Source of the DNA: Taeniopygia guttata
Lineage: Eukaryota > Chordata > Aves > Passeriformes > Estrildidae
Length of the DNA: 64,000 nt
Direction: 5' to 3'
NCBI RefSeq assembly: GCF_048771995.1
Contig: NC_133030.1
Coordinates: 53,032,501 to 53,096,500 of the forward strand
Position 1 is the first letter of the stretch. Each line of letters begins with the position of its first letter. Both the position numbers and the translations under genes were made by a program. The notes below the pieces were generated by a model. That model was not told where the DNA came from. It made no database searches and was given only the letters and a program-made list of their open reading frames with translations. Shown here piece after piece: positions 11,801 through 25,052 of the stretch.

Positions 11801-14800
11801 TCAAACATCACAACAGTTGCCCAAGGAAGTGGTGGAGTCACCACCCCTGGAAGTGTTCAAGAAATCACGCAACATGTCATTTCATCCTATGGTTTAGTTG
11901 ATATCGTAGTATTAGATGAAAGTTTGGACTCAATGATCTTGGAGGTCTTTTCCAGCCTTAATGATTCTATCTCTATTAAGTATGGTTGAGGCTGGAAGAG
12001 TCATCCTCAGTGCTACATTCTGGTTACAGTATAAAACCTGTAAATGGCAGTTTCCAGGTAGCAAGTTTTGTGGCCAGATCATTGATTGTCTTAAGGAGGA
12101 TGGCACTGTAATTAAGTATTCCAAAATCCTGCTCCTCAGCTCTCCATATATTGCATTGTAGGTGATCCATCTTCTTCAGCTCCTCCCTGCCTTCTTCCTT
12201 ACAAATCTCAATTGTAAGTCTTAACTCGTTGCTAGTTTGTAAATGAAAATTGAGTCACATCTGGAGTGCTCTGTCCACTTCTGGGCTCCTCAGTGCAAGA
12301 GAGACATAGAACTGCTGCGGAGAGTCCAGTGAAGGGTGACAAAGTTGATGGAGGGACTGAAGCATCTCTCCTATGAGAAAAAGCTGATGGAGCCTGTTCA
12401 GCCTCAAGAAAAGACAACTGAGAGGGAACCCCATCAATCCTTTAAGTACCTGGAGGGTGGGTGTCAAGAGAATGGACCCAGACTCTTCTCAGTGCTACTG
12501 AGCAATAGCACAAGGTACAACAGGCAGAAACTGATGCACAGGAAGTTCCACCCGAACATGAGGAAGAACTTCTTTACTGTGCAGATACCAAGCACAGGAA
12601 CAGGCTGCCCAGAGAAGCAGGGAATATCCTTCACTGGGGATATTCAAGAACCATCTGGACACAATCCTGTGCCATGTGCTCCAGGATGACCCTGTTTGAG
12701 CAGGGAAGCTGAACCTCACCCATTCTGTGATTCTGTTATCATGGAAAGATAACAAGAGATTGCAAAGTCTGCAGGACAATTACTAGGCACTCGGCACATG
12801 GTATATTGAGGCTTTTCTTCAAGTAGGTCAAGGTGGCAGGGTAAGAAATCATATCTTTTGTACTGAAACTTTTGTTCTGGTTCTGTACTTGTAGAGCACA
12901 GTGACAGGACCCTACTCACAGTCTTCATATCTGATAGGTACAAAAGTTAAATCCAGCCTAGTATTTCAGCATGGCTGTTACACACTCTTTGTCCTGGGGC
13001 TATACAGAAACTAAGGATCTTTATGACACAAAGCTGCAAAATTACATTTAGAATGCTCAAAGACTTATTACAAGAAGTTCCCTCTATAGTCTTACATCCC
13101 CACCACAGGATGGTGAGACCTCAAGCTAGCCCTCCTAGCCATCATAGGGTTAATGAAATCTGCAATTCAAAACCAGCACATCTACCATGTTTTCCGGTCT
13201 TGTCTGTCTAATAAATCTGGTTTCATACCATGTCTTTTCCTTTTCCCACAAGTTTAATGAGTAACTAGTTTGCCCCTGGTAACACTGCCACTTTTATTGT
13301 AGCTTCTAGAAGAGTTCCTTCTCCAGTCTCCTCTCTCCATAAGTATACTCAGTCCTTCATACAATGAAGAATGGATCTCTTTACTCATTTGGTAAACAAT
13401 GCAATATTTTATAGTCATAAGACTTCATTTAAAGACTAATCTATTCTTAAGTCTACAGGGGTTTTTTGTAGAGCAGGTCCTTCATTGCAAAGTTAAATTT
13501 CATGGTCTCTCTTTCATGTAATCTCTCATTATACTAGTGGGACAAGTTCTTACTATGCACCCATGTCACTCATCTTTAATATCCATAAACTTATGCTCAC
13601 AGCCTAATTCTTCCTCTTTCAAATCTGTCACAGTCCTAGGGTAAAGGTCCTTCCAGTGGCAAACACATTACTCAGAATGTTCTGAATGACACACCTGTAA
13701 CAAAGGAAAACGATGAATTTACTTTCCTGATAAGCAAGCTGAAAAGCTAGTTACTCTCCAAGATTAAGATCCAGTTCTTCTCAAATCCTATTTCTCCCCT
13801 GATCTCAATCATGCAGGATAGATCTTTAAAAATAGAGCTCTTTACTCCACTTTCTATTTGCCAATAATTAAAAACAAAAATAGTCTCACTGAGAGATAAT
13901 CCATATAACACAATGCAATTATTAGAAGTTCAAGTGTCTAAGAGACTAAATCTGAAAAAAAAAAAAATTATCTTTGCTGAGTGAGGAATTTGCCAGGAGG
14001 TTAAGCAAAGCAGAGCACAGTGAGGTTTCTTACCTGCAATGAAGTTCAAGATTGAAACAGAGAGGATCTGTTTCCTTATCTTCAAGATTTAAAGTTAATC
14101 AGAGAGGATCTGTTTCCTTATCTCTTTTCATCAGAGGAGCAGAGATTTTTTTTTTCATTTTGTAGAAAAGAGTAACCAATTTGTTTTAATGGTCAAAGGA
14201 TTTTCTACAGGAACTGTTTTGCCAAAGAAAATAGACATTTTTTTAATAGAATTATTTTTAATTGAATTTTTACTTGTAATTGATCTCTTGTCAAACTCCA
14301 AGTCTTCCATATAGTTCTGTCAGGCAACAGTGATTGACAAACCTGCTCTCTCCTCCACCAGCAGGGCAAGTCTCACTTGCCAAAGAGCAAAACACACATG
14401 AACACAAGCCCATGAAATTCAGCTAATAACTCCATCGTCTTTATGCAGGAGGGCTGACACTTGCTGCTGCTGCACTGCCTCGAGGAATTAGGCTGAACTA
14501 TTTGTGGTGTGGGTGGAGAAGAGCTTTTCAGGTCTCAATCAGGACTGGAGCAACAGTCCCAGCAAGTTCAATTAGTCACTCACCTCCCTTGTGCAGGATA
14601 CTGAGCTAACCTCCTTCTCTTCTATTTTCATCTAAGCCCATCTAACAAGTTTGAACATTTGAAACTAAAGCTAAGCACATGCACTTCCTCACTGAGCTAT
14701 CGGGTGTACCAGTGATGGGAGTGCCTCACAGGAGAACTTCATATCCGAGTGTGGGCTGCTGTACCAGCTCCTCTGGGCCTCACCAGGAACAGGCAGCGTC

Positions 14801-17800
14801 TCCAGGACAGACCTCCAGCAGCAAAGGAGTGAATGAAACACAATTGCAGGTTATGTAGAGGCTTCCTACGCTCTTCTACACAAGAACATCTCCCCTTGAT
14901 TTGAATCCCCTCTCAGGGAGTGTTTCTGTGATGGAGAACATGAGCCCATACAGCAGGGTTTGCCCTGGTGTGCCAGCACAGGAGTTGCACGTGGTATCAG
15001 TAGTGCTGGGGAGGTCACAGCTCCTGAGCCTCAGGCTCTACCTCCACCTCATATGGATTTTGCAGGAGCAGTTCCCAACTTTGCATCAGCCCACAGAAAG
15101 ATGTTTCCTTCCTGTTACGTCAGAGAACTTCCATGTAGGAGTAATCCTTGGAAGTCACGTACCTCTAACACTGCGAGCACCTGCTGAGGAGCCCTTGCAT
15201 TAAAACACACCGAGCAGCTACACACCTGGAGGGAGATGGAAAACCATTCCTAGACACCTGGGCCTTGCAAATTTGATTCCCGCAACTGATAAAACGTAAA
15301 CAAAAAGGGGTTTGCCTTTCAAAGGAGGAAAGCCACAGCGCTTTCCCAACGACAGACCAGGCCTCCTCAGTTTCTGTGGGTGGGGCATGAGAGCTAAAAG
15401 GAGTCAGAGAGTGTGGCTTTATTTTCCTGCGCTACCTGTGTCAAGCTGGAACATGCCCCAAAAATTAGGTCGTCTCAAAAACAGAAAAACTTTTCTTTGA
15501 TGTTAATCAAGCAATACAGTTAGCAGATTGATCATTAGACAAATTTCAAATAGCAATTGCCACCTGCCTCCCTTTAACTGGGTCTTTAAATTTTCAGAAA
15601 GTTGAAACTTAGTGGCTGAGGGATGTAAATCGAGCCATTTAAAGCCTTGTTGGAGTATTTTATCATGCAAAAGGTATTCCTCAAGCCCTCTGAGGATTGG
15701 ATGTTCTAGTTTGCATCAAATAAACTAAGTATTACAGCAGTTTGACACTCGTTTCTCTCAATCTTTGGCTTCAAATTAATTAGAAACAAATCCAAAAAGC
15801 TGTTCCTTATTTCTCCCCTTTTTTTTTTTCCCTTAAATTGATAAATTGCTATGATTTGGAGTGTTTTCTTTGACACAGCTTAGCAGCTTTCATAAAAATC
15901 CCACTCACTCATGCTCATGCTACACTTACCATGGGCAATCTGCATCCAGGAATGCTGGGGAAGTCATGGTGCTCCATGTGGTAGCCTACATTGAAGGTGA
16001 GCCAGTTCAGAGGTCCGTAATAAGAGTATGTCTCATACCCTTTTAGGAACATGTAGTGTTCTGCTATGAAGTGCCCAGAAATGGGATGAAATCCCAAGCA
16101 AAGAATAGTACCTGCTATTAAGTAAATAACAGGTTTGAGCCCCCACAGGTAGTAAATGATGAGGTCTATAGAAAACTGGACGAGAGCATTAAGAATTTCC
16201 ATCCGTGTAATTGCTTTGGGGTTCACATACAGTGGCCTCAGACTGTAGAACAGAGGTTGGAGGAACAGCCACAGCAGCTTCCGAAGCGGCGTGCAGAAAA
16301 ACCAGCCCTCAAAGTCTGTGGGAATGTCCACATCCAAGCTGTCCCCTCCCAGGTACCTGTGATGGTCAATGTGGTACTTCTTGAAGGAGGCAGAATAGGG
16401 GATACCAATGGGTAGGTTGGCAAAGACTGCGAACCATCGGTTCCACTTGGCCTGCTTGTTCCCAAAGGCCACGTTGTGGGAAATATCATGGATGGCAAGG
16501 GTCAGGGAATGGTTGATGCAGCCCCCAAAAGCATAAGCCCAGAAAAAAATCCATTTCCAAGATAAGTCTTTCACCAAGTAGCATGCCAGCAGCTGCATGA
16601 AAACCATTCCAGATACAATCCACTTTAAATATGGATCTGGTCCCATTAGAGTCTTGATCTCTGGATACTTTGCTAAAGGGAAAAATGAGAGAAAAACTTG
16701 GTTAGATCATAATTAGGCAAACACAATCACCACTGTGACATTCTGGTTTTATCACACTATGTTTGAGGCCCTGGTTTTATAAAATGTTAATTCCAAAGTA
16801 GGGTTGCCACTAGTTCCAGCATCATGTCCCATTCTGATAGACATTGATATATAAAGACATATAAAAAACATATCCTGATGGTCTCTCTGTGGCATAATGT
16901 GCCTTTCCCACAATGAGTATTGATTCACAGTGATGAGTAGTAATATGCCAAATCCCACAGGACTTAAGCTCTAAGAAACACCTTCTGTCATGTTTTCAAG
17001 TTTTTAATGTCCTTTTGTATTTTGCTCAGATGTTATTTTCCACTAAAGGAATACAACTGCCTTCTTTGTAGCCCTTTTCACACTGCTGTTTCAAACACAC
17101 AAGCAGAGGAGAGAGCTGAGCAACAGGCTCTCCAGGTTTTGCTCTGTGGTTAGATGACAAACACAGCATTAAAAAAAAAAAAAATCCTAATTATTTGAGT
17201 GTTTACCAGTGCTCACAACAGGTACAATTCTTCACACATAGTAACATCACAGTATACTATCAGGATTTTGTACAGCGTGGCAAATTTTTCTCTGTTCCTA
17301 TGTCACATACCAAAAGCAGGCATAAGAGTCACATAGATTATCACACAACAGCTTCATGAGACTTCACAAATACTGCAGCACAGTAGAGAGCTGGGCTAGA
17401 CCTGTAAGTCTGACTCGTGTCAGGCCAGGACCAGCTTATTGATCTTCAGTCCCACCAGCCATTCATCTGTCCTTTAAAAAGAAAATAAAATACAGAGTAC
17501 AGCTGATCCTCTAGGTGCTGTTCACCGATTCACATCTCTTTGCAAATCCACACTTCTCACTTCCAATATTAACTTGCACATGATTCCTTCTGCTGCCTTA
17601 TGGCTTTTAGCCATGCACTGACCTCCTTTCTTTAACTCATACTTTGCATTTCTCAGTAATTGCAGCTTACACATATAACTGCATAGAGAAGTCACTCATT
17701 CTGAACCCTGAGGTCACACAGCGTCCCTGTGAGTTTTCATGAGCCCATTTTATGAATAAAAAAGTAAACATCATCTGACTGTCACAGTATAATACCAATA

Positions 17801-20800
17801 CAATAAAATCAGATTACAATGATCTGCATCTATGCAGCTGTGTCTACTATAAACAAAGGCTGAAGACAATACATGTAATTTACGTAACCTTGAAAGCAGT
17901 GGCAGATATTGAGTGCTGGATGCAGAGAAGGTTTTTGTAGAAGTGAACCTTGAGAAGTTTACAGAAACTCAAAAAGATGAAGTGCTGCTTAAAGAAGCAG
18001 GTTAATATGGTCATGCTCTGCAACCATTCAAATAACCTTTGAGCCTCTTGGCCAACTTCAGCCAATCTTGACAGAAATTAGAGATTACAAAGATTAGAAA
18101 AGTGCTGTGGAAGATGAGGACAAAGCAGATATACTCAAATCTTGCGAGGAAAAGGAGGCCAAGGTCACCATGAGGAGTATTCAGGCAAGAGAGAGATTTT
18201 CTAAGTGCTGGGAAAGCTGTAGTGAAAGTTCATATCTTTCTAAAGTCAGATAAATATTTTGACAAAAATATCCAGAAACTCCAGGGGTTTTTTTTGTTTT
18301 GTTTTGCTGTTTTGTTTCTTGTTGCTGTTTTCACCATTCTTGAAATTATGTTTTGCACACCAATAAAGTTAACATGCCAAAAGTTGTCTCTAGTCTCTGA
18401 ATAGGTACTTAAATTTTACATCAAGTGCTGCTTATGCAAAGCTTGCTCTAAAGTACAAGAATATAATAACCTGGTCAGAAAGACTGTTACAGATGTGGAT
18501 TTTTATATAACTTAATCTCTTTCCTAAGGGCATCTGTCCAAAAGCCAGAAAATACTTTAGTAAGTCAAGCCACTTCAAATGTTGTCACATCGGGTGGCTG
18601 GTAGACATAAGTTACTGCAGTCACTTGAAGAGATGAAAACTAAAATAACTAAATCTGCTCCTCAGCCTAGTCAAATTGAGGCCACACTGACCCCCCCTCC
18701 TCCCCCCCCCCCCCCCCCACCAAAATAACCAAAAAATAAATTCTAATTAGATGGGAAAATTGCTTAGAGATGCTTCATGCTGTCATTTGAAAATAATGGA
18801 AGTTTTTAACCTCTTTCTTTCTGTGGCAGCCAACAAGGACTGCAGATTCCATTTGAAATGTTCCATAGCAGTCACTGCCAAATGGCAACAGCGTGTGCAA
18901 GCAGCAATGCAGGCAGGTTGCACTTATCACAGGTGACAGCTATTAAGTAACTTGCCAAGGTTTAATATTAAATTCAACACATGATTAACTCCAACAGTAA
19001 ACTTTTGCATACTAGTCAAACCACAATACTGTGTCTGTTTATCATTAATACTGATAAAGCCATCCTGAAACTATGGCATGGAAAAATTCAGGTTTCTCCT
19101 CACAGAGAAACCATGGCTTGGGCAGGGGGGTGGATGAAGGCATGGACACACAACACAGGACAGGACACAACACCTACAGTTATGTGACTGCATGGGACCA
19201 AGTTTTGCCCTGTAGAGTCCAAGGTGTACAGTACAGGAGATGCCCAGCTGCTCTGGTGTCTGCACAGCACATCTTCCAGCCTCCAGCTCACTGAGGACGT
19301 CTGTTAGCTCAGGCCAGCAGATAGGTTATCCATGGTGCAGCTTCTAGTTGTCCACTGCACTGCTGGGAGGGTGGGGACACTGGTGTAGATGTACAGCAGT
19401 GCACAAGGATGACTTTTCTGTCTCCAAGGTCAGCACACTGCCAAAGCAGCACAGGCACTTTAGTACAGCAGGTAAATGTAGTTAGTTACTCTGCCCAGAC
19501 AGCTCCACAGTCTCTCTGCTCCACGGTGATGAGACAGCATTCCCCACTCTCACAAGTCAAGAGACAACAAATGCTTCAAGTACATTTTCAGAAAGGTTCA
19601 CCATTCTGAAACAACACATTTACTAAATTAATTTTTCACAAAGATGAGTCCACTGTTCTACACATCTTTCAATAGGCAGGTCTCACTCACCAAGTGACTA
19701 AAATGACAAATTAATCTATGTATTTTGTTCCATTGATGCTTCTCTCTGGAGATCCAAGAGCACTCACCATAGCCCTACAGTGATCATCAGGGCTGGAGCA
19801 ATTGTTCCTGGACAGGCCATTGGCTGCCAGGTCCTGCTGTTCCTGCTCCTAAGGAGACAGCAAATACCTTGTTCTGAACTCTCACTCATCCTCTGTCCTA
19901 CTGATCCAGTCCCTGAGATAACTCAGGCAAGTCCCAGTGATGACACCAGACACAATTTCTCATTGATGTGACACTACATACTTCACAGTTGCGCATTTTG
20001 GTAAACATGGGATTTGAAAGTGAACAAGAGCAGGAGGTGGCCAGAGGGACAGTGGTGATGGAGGTTTAAAGGAGCAGCAGCCTTGCCTACATCCATGAGA
20101 AAGTAGTAGCAAAAAGAGAAGAAATTTAATTTCTTAGTTTTCCTTTCTTTCCGCCCCAAGTGCAGCATACTGATAAAGTAAAAGTGGACATACTCCTCAG
20201 CATAAGTCACTTAGAAGGTTTGTTAAAGGGAAGTACGAAAAAGAAATCCATGATACTGCTGCCCTGGACTGCATTCTATTGATTATGAGTCCCTGCCAAA
20301 GCAGATAAAAGAGATGCCAGGCACAGAATGTAAGCTTTACTACTATGCTGGAGCTGATAGTTGTACCAAATAAATAAACAAAACAAAAGAAGACAGTTTA
20401 CTAACATTATAGTGTTTTGCCTTGTAGCAGCTCAGCTCAGAAACCTGCTTATAAAAGCACAGCACACCCAAGTCCTCAGTGAATGACATGGACAAGTTGG
20501 ACCAAGTCGGACGGTCATGAAAATTGTCAGAGGGCTGCAGCACCTCTAGTAAGGAAAGGCTGAGAGAGTTGAGAATGGAGGCTGTTCAGCCTGGAGAGGA
20601 AAAGGCTTATTGCCTTTCAACATCTAATGGCAGTTTATAGGAATGATGGGGGCTGACTTTTTAGTAGGGCTTGTTGTGATAGGCCAGGGGGTAATAGTTC
20701 CAAACTAAAAGAGTTTGGATCATTTAATCTAGACATAAGAAAGGAATTTTTTACAATAAGGGTTGCCCACAGGTTGCCCAGAGAGGTTGCAGATGCCTCA

Positions 20801-23800
20801 TCCCCAGAAACATTCAAGGATAGGTTGGTTGGGGCTCTGACCAACCTGAGTTGATGATGTACCTGGTACTCAATATATTGTATTATTCTATTATTAATTC
20901 TATTATTAATTCAAACAATGCATGAGTCAAGACACAGGTAGGCTACACAGAGGATGATATGCATGACAACACTTACTGGTTTTTCATAGTCTCCTGTGAA
21001 AAAACCCATCCAGTACACAAAATAATAAGAAACATTTTTGGCCCAGCTAATTTCATTTAAGTTTTATATGTCCACTGTGCAAGGACAAGTGTCTTAATTT
21101 GTATTTGTCACCCACAAGCTTCTAAATATCTTAGTGCTAGCTGGTCCAAGGGCAGTGGGTCACCCAGAAGTGGCCACCAGAGGGAAAGTACCGCAGTGGT
21201 GCCACTGCCGGTGTCAGCAGAGGTGGATGATGTCAGCACATCACTATGTCAGCAGCTGTAACCTGTTTGCTCACATTTGTTTATTAGCTAGTTCAGAGTA
21301 AAAGGATGTAGGAATGCTAGAAGGAGGGCTTCCAGCTCCTTCTGAAAAATCTGCAATATGGACTAAGCTGAAGCCTTGGGTTGTACTCAACACATTTCCA
21401 ATGGAAGACCACAAATGCCTAAATCAGTTGCTCTCTGCCCATGTGGTTTATTTCAAAGGTGATGCTCACAGGGAAGTGCCATGAGCACTGGGACAGCAGC
21501 TCTTCTCCGTGCTCATCAGAGGATGTTCACAACCAGGGGCAGCACTGTGCCCACACACTGCAGCATAAAGGGCAAACAGTTTCTTTGCCAGAAGCACATG
21601 TACTTCAGAGCTTTGATTTAAGCTAGGGACATAATATATTGCATATTTCAGTATGTACAACTTATCAGAATTTTCATAAATGTGAGGTTTAAAAAGACAA
21701 CAGAAGAAACAGCTGGAAGAAATAGTAGATTAATCTCTAAATAAGAGAGTAGAGCTGGAAGCTGTACTCAGATCAGTTAAATGCTAAAATAAAATGGATT
21801 TTGGCTTTTTATTTTGTTCTACCTATCCCCATAGGCTAATGTCTCAGGCTTCCTACAGGATAAAGTATATATAAAACACTTGCACCATCTCCACTCCAAA
21901 ATAACCTGCCAAAAAACTAATTACATAACTATTAAGCATTCTTGGATGTTGGCTCATATTCAGAAGTTCCTGGTCTATCCTGAGCAACATTGATTCAGCT
22001 CTCATCCTCAGCAGCAAACAAGTGCTTCCCTAAGGAACCTGTGAGACAAGATATTTTCTGTCTAACTTACAGTAATTTTATAAAGTTAGATCCAGCCCAT
22101 GGCACAAATATGATCTCACTTGTCCCATGTCACAACATATTGCTCATTGCTTGCATTTGGGAAATTGTTTGCAGGTGGAATGACCATACATTGTATGATT
22201 ATGGTGTTGCCTGCATTTAAGCAATGATTTTTTTCACCTCTCAAGAGTGAAAAGCCATCAACACTTCCCACTTACCAGAGCACAGTTTCTCCAAGTCTTT
22301 CAGTCCAATAAATCCTTACTGACAAAAAAGTAGAAATCCTATTTCTACTGGATGCCCTCTCTAGGCTAAGCAGATCTAGATGAACAAACTTTTCCATCAG
22401 GAAGGTTTTAACCAGATCTTTCCCTAACAGAGCTTACTGCAGCATTACACAAATCCTAGTCCTGACACAAGGCAGTAACAGGCTTTTCATAAACAAGACA
22501 GTGAGAGAATAGCAATGAAACAATCCATTTCATAAACTGAAAAGCGTGAATAACGTGTTCAGGAACATATATAACGTGATCAGGGTCGAAGTGCCAGCTT
22601 GGCAAGAGATCTCCACTCTAAGTCAGAAGCAGTTGCACACAGGCAGTACTAAGCACAAGCTACATTTTAATACCTAGATACTACAAAGAGAAAAGAGATA
22701 AAATATCTCCCCTCCCTTGTGCAAAATATTAATCTATTTGCTGGTATAATTATAGACTTTAGGAATCACAAGCCTCATCTAGGGCAAGTGTCCTGCCACA
22801 AAGCCAGTTTCCAGCCAGCCCAGCTGATAAACACTGCTCACAGTTCTGCAGCTCAACTGGAACCAGCTGCCCAGAGAAGCTGTGATGGCCCATCCCTGGA
22901 AATGTTCAAGGACAGGTTGGGATGGGGCTCTGAGCAACCTGAGCTAGCAAAGGATGTCCCTGCCCATGGTAGGGAGACCGGACTCACGGAGCTCTCATTC
23001 CAACATAGTCACTGACTATAAAAGACTTACAGACACATGGTCTACTAACTCTTAAGACAGGACAAACAAATTTGTGATGAATTTTTTTTATCTGTCAGAT
23101 GCTCTATAGGAACATATTGGGGCAACGGCCCAGGAAACACCACTTATAAAGAAAGAAACTGCCTTATGTGTTTGTCAGTTTGCCCATTTTTTTTCCCCTA
23201 ACAGATAATTTCCATTTGTATTTAAACCCAAATAGCCATGCCTGAGAGAGACCAACATTTTAAAAAGCTGAAGCCCAGAGAACAATCAAGTTTCAGTGCT
23301 TAGCAACTAAATCATTAACCTATTGGGAAGGAAATAGTTCCTTTACCAGCATGGAATGCTGTCCCCAAGGCATCGTTGTACACAAAAATGCAAATTACAT
23401 GGATTTTTCTAGATATTTGGTCATATGTATTTACAATTCTTACTGTGTACCCCAGTTTAGCAGACACTAAATACTTTGGTAACTATATACTCTGAATACT
23501 AGGTGACCTTAGGCTTTGAATAATAGAGTGAGAATCATTATACAAATATTGTGTGGGATATTATGATAGTTTCAGCAACTTTTGGTAGCATTTTGGCATT
23601 TGTGATATTGGTTTTATAATTCATTCTGCCTCATCAGACACAGATCATTCCTGTGTCTCTTTCCATGCTGTATTTCTCTCTGCTCTTCCTTCCACTCCCA
23701 CAGCTGGGCAGGGGAAGCTGTAAAGAAGGAGATGTACCTTGATTCCAATTGCTTGTTCTTAACTCAAAGAGGGGGTGGGCAAAACCTCTGCAAGTGTGCC

Positions 23801-25052
23801 GCTGAAAAGTCCTAAAAGGAGTTTGCTGCAACAAGGGAGTCCAAGTACCTCCTTACAGCTTCATCATGGTTTGCCCTCCCCATTCTATAGCACAACCAAA
23901 ACCACAAGCAAGCAGCAAGGGCAGAGACCCACCATACACCCTCCTACCCTTAGCTCACCAAAATGTAGCCCCCTTGACTGAAGGGATGGGGAGCCCAACA
24001 CCAAAAAGCATCCTTTGCTATACTGAAGTAATTTGACTATCATGATTACATAGTAAAATAATTATTATTTTCCTGGATGTAATTCAAACCTGGATATGGA
24101 TATTCCATGACTGCAAATATACTGGAAATGTTTTTGTAATTTAGATTAATCTTGGATTAATTTCTAAGACTGTGTGGGAGTTAAAAAACTGCACCTAATT
24201 ACAATATACCTTGTGCAGCAACTCAGTCAGAAGTTCCATTGCCATTTTATAAAAGTTCTTTAAAAACTTTATCATGCTCATTAGAGGGAAGAAAACAAAA
24301 TTACCAACCCACCCAAATGAAAAGAGGAGGGAAAATCAAAATATTTTTTATTAATAAAATGTTGGAAATGCATTTTTAGGAGATACACAACAATACTCTG
24401 CGACAATTCTGAATTATCAACTATTCTCAAAAACGATCTTCGGAATAGCCCAAACCCCCCACAAAAATAAGCCTCCCGATCCACCACACTCCTGCGAGCA
24501 GTTAAACGCTGCGTGTGCAGCACGAAAATACAGGAGTGCACCTTGTCCCCGACAAGCAGCGGGGACTGTCTGCTGTCCCCCAGCAGATGTGACCCGCGTG
24601 CCCGTTTACCCTGATGCCCCACCAAGGCACGGGGAACAAGGCCCGCAGGAGGGCTCCCGGCCCGCGCCCGGGGCACGCCTGGCGGAGCCGCCCGTCCCCG
24701 GCGGCAGCGCCGCTCCCGCTCCCGGGGCGCGGGGCGGACCGGCGGCCGCTGGCGCAGCCCGTGTCGCCGCTGCCACCGCTGACCCGGCTCGGCACAGCCG
24801 GGCTCGATTCGGCCGCGGCATCCCCGGAGAGAGCTGGGAGCGCTGCACGCCTCGGGGGCACAGCCGGCAGCCCGGACACCAGCCCGAGCCGCACCGACCC
24901 CCCGCCCCGCCCGTCCCCTGCCGTGCAGGAGCGCAGCCCGGCCCGGCTGCCCGAGTACCCCCCGTCGTACCCAGGATCTCCTTCCTGCGCTGCGTGTGGG
25001 GCTGCTCCGTGTAGACCCACTCGAAGTCCCCGCGGGTGACGCGGTTCCCCAT
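8844..25052 (-). CDS. DEGS2: DEGS2, sphingolipid delta4-desaturase/C4-hydroxylase
   Basis: Three coding exons on the minus strand: 25052–24971, 16672–15930 and 8987–8844. The junctions are GT/AG and the phases join exactly to give 322 residues (human DEGS2 has 323). The start, [20 protein letters not shown], has the family's N-terminal Gly suited to myristoylation and a good context (GCGCCATGG). Three histidine boxes of membrane di-iron desaturases are intact: HDISH (about 89–93), HIDHH (128–132) and HMEHH (259–263). Hydrophobic segments lie near 45–61, 67–90 and 190–222. Family knowledge: an ER membrane enzyme that converts dihydroceramide to ceramide and, by C4-hydroxylation, to phytoceramide, using cytochrome b5. 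Residues such as the TQRRKEIL run and the [13 protein letters not shown] block favour DEGS2 over DEGS1, as does its place between EVL and YY1. The neighbour YY1 diverges from it. Confidence 0.97.
11586..11978 (+). mobile_element. CR1 LINE fragment (3' end), antisense to DEGS2
   Basis: Carries diagnostic CR1 3'-region blocks in order: GCCTGCAGAGAAGGAGGCTC, AGGGGAGACCTTATCACTCTC, an AGAAAGAATTTCTTCACTGA block, and an end in ATTCTATCTCTATT, like the CR1 octamer tail. It is a 5'-truncated, non-coding copy within DEGS2 intron 2. Confidence 0.92.
12246..12740 (+). mobile_element. CR1 LINE fragment, antisense to DEGS2
   Basis: About 495 nt of CR1 3' region: a TCTGGAGTGCTCTGTCCACT block, AGGAAGAACTTCTTTACTGT, CAGGCTGCCCAGAGAAGCAG, and the typical end CATTCTGTGATTCTGTTATC. 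It lies 270 nt from another CR1 in the same orientation but from a different sub-lineage. Confidence 0.93.
14046..14123. repeat. Short tandem duplication
   Basis: Two adjacent copies (14046–14081 and 14082–14123) share a TCAAGATT start and an identical block CAGAGAGGATCTGTTTCCTT. Copy 2 has a 6-nt insertion. Confidence 0.9.
18691..18718. repeat. Poly-C/poly-G tract in DEGS2 intron 1
   Basis: Seven C, then TCCT, then 17 consecutive C on the plus strand. In the sense of DEGS2 transcription this is a G tract able to form a quadruplex. Length is error-prone in assemblies. Confidence 0.9.
20518..20918 (+). mobile_element. CR1 LINE fragment with (ATTCTATT)-type tail, antisense to DEGS2
   Basis: Contains GAGGCTGTTCAGCCTGGAGA, GTTGCCCAGAGAGGTTGCAG and AACATTCAAGGATAGGTTGG in CR1 order. 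It ends in a run of TATTATTCTATTATTAATTC units, an expanded CR1 3' octamer tail. Confidence 0.9.
22850..22985 (+). mobile_element. Short CR1 fragment, antisense to DEGS2
   Basis: Contains AACCAGCTGCCCAGAGAAGC, AAATGTTCAAGGACAGGTTG and GATGTCCCTGCCCATGG, which are characteristic of the CR1 3' region. Both ends are eroded. Confidence 0.85.

Larger units (their letters stand above)
8988..15929 (-). other. DEGS2 intron 2
   Basis: Intron of about 6.9 kb between the large central exon and the last exon (donor GTAAGT at 15929, acceptor CAG at 8988–8990). It carries two CR1 elements at about 11.6–12.74 kb and a small tandem duplication at 14046–14123. No other gene was recognised. Confidence 0.85.
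16673..24970 (-). other. DEGS2 intron 1
   Basis: Intron of about 8.3 kb between the first and central exons (donor GTACGA at 24970, acceptor TTTAG at 16673–16677). It contains CR1 fragments at 20.5–20.9 and 22.85–22.98 kb, a long C tract at 18691–18718 and a CTCF-like motif at 21174–21185. Small open frames here have no splice or family support. Confidence 0.85.
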
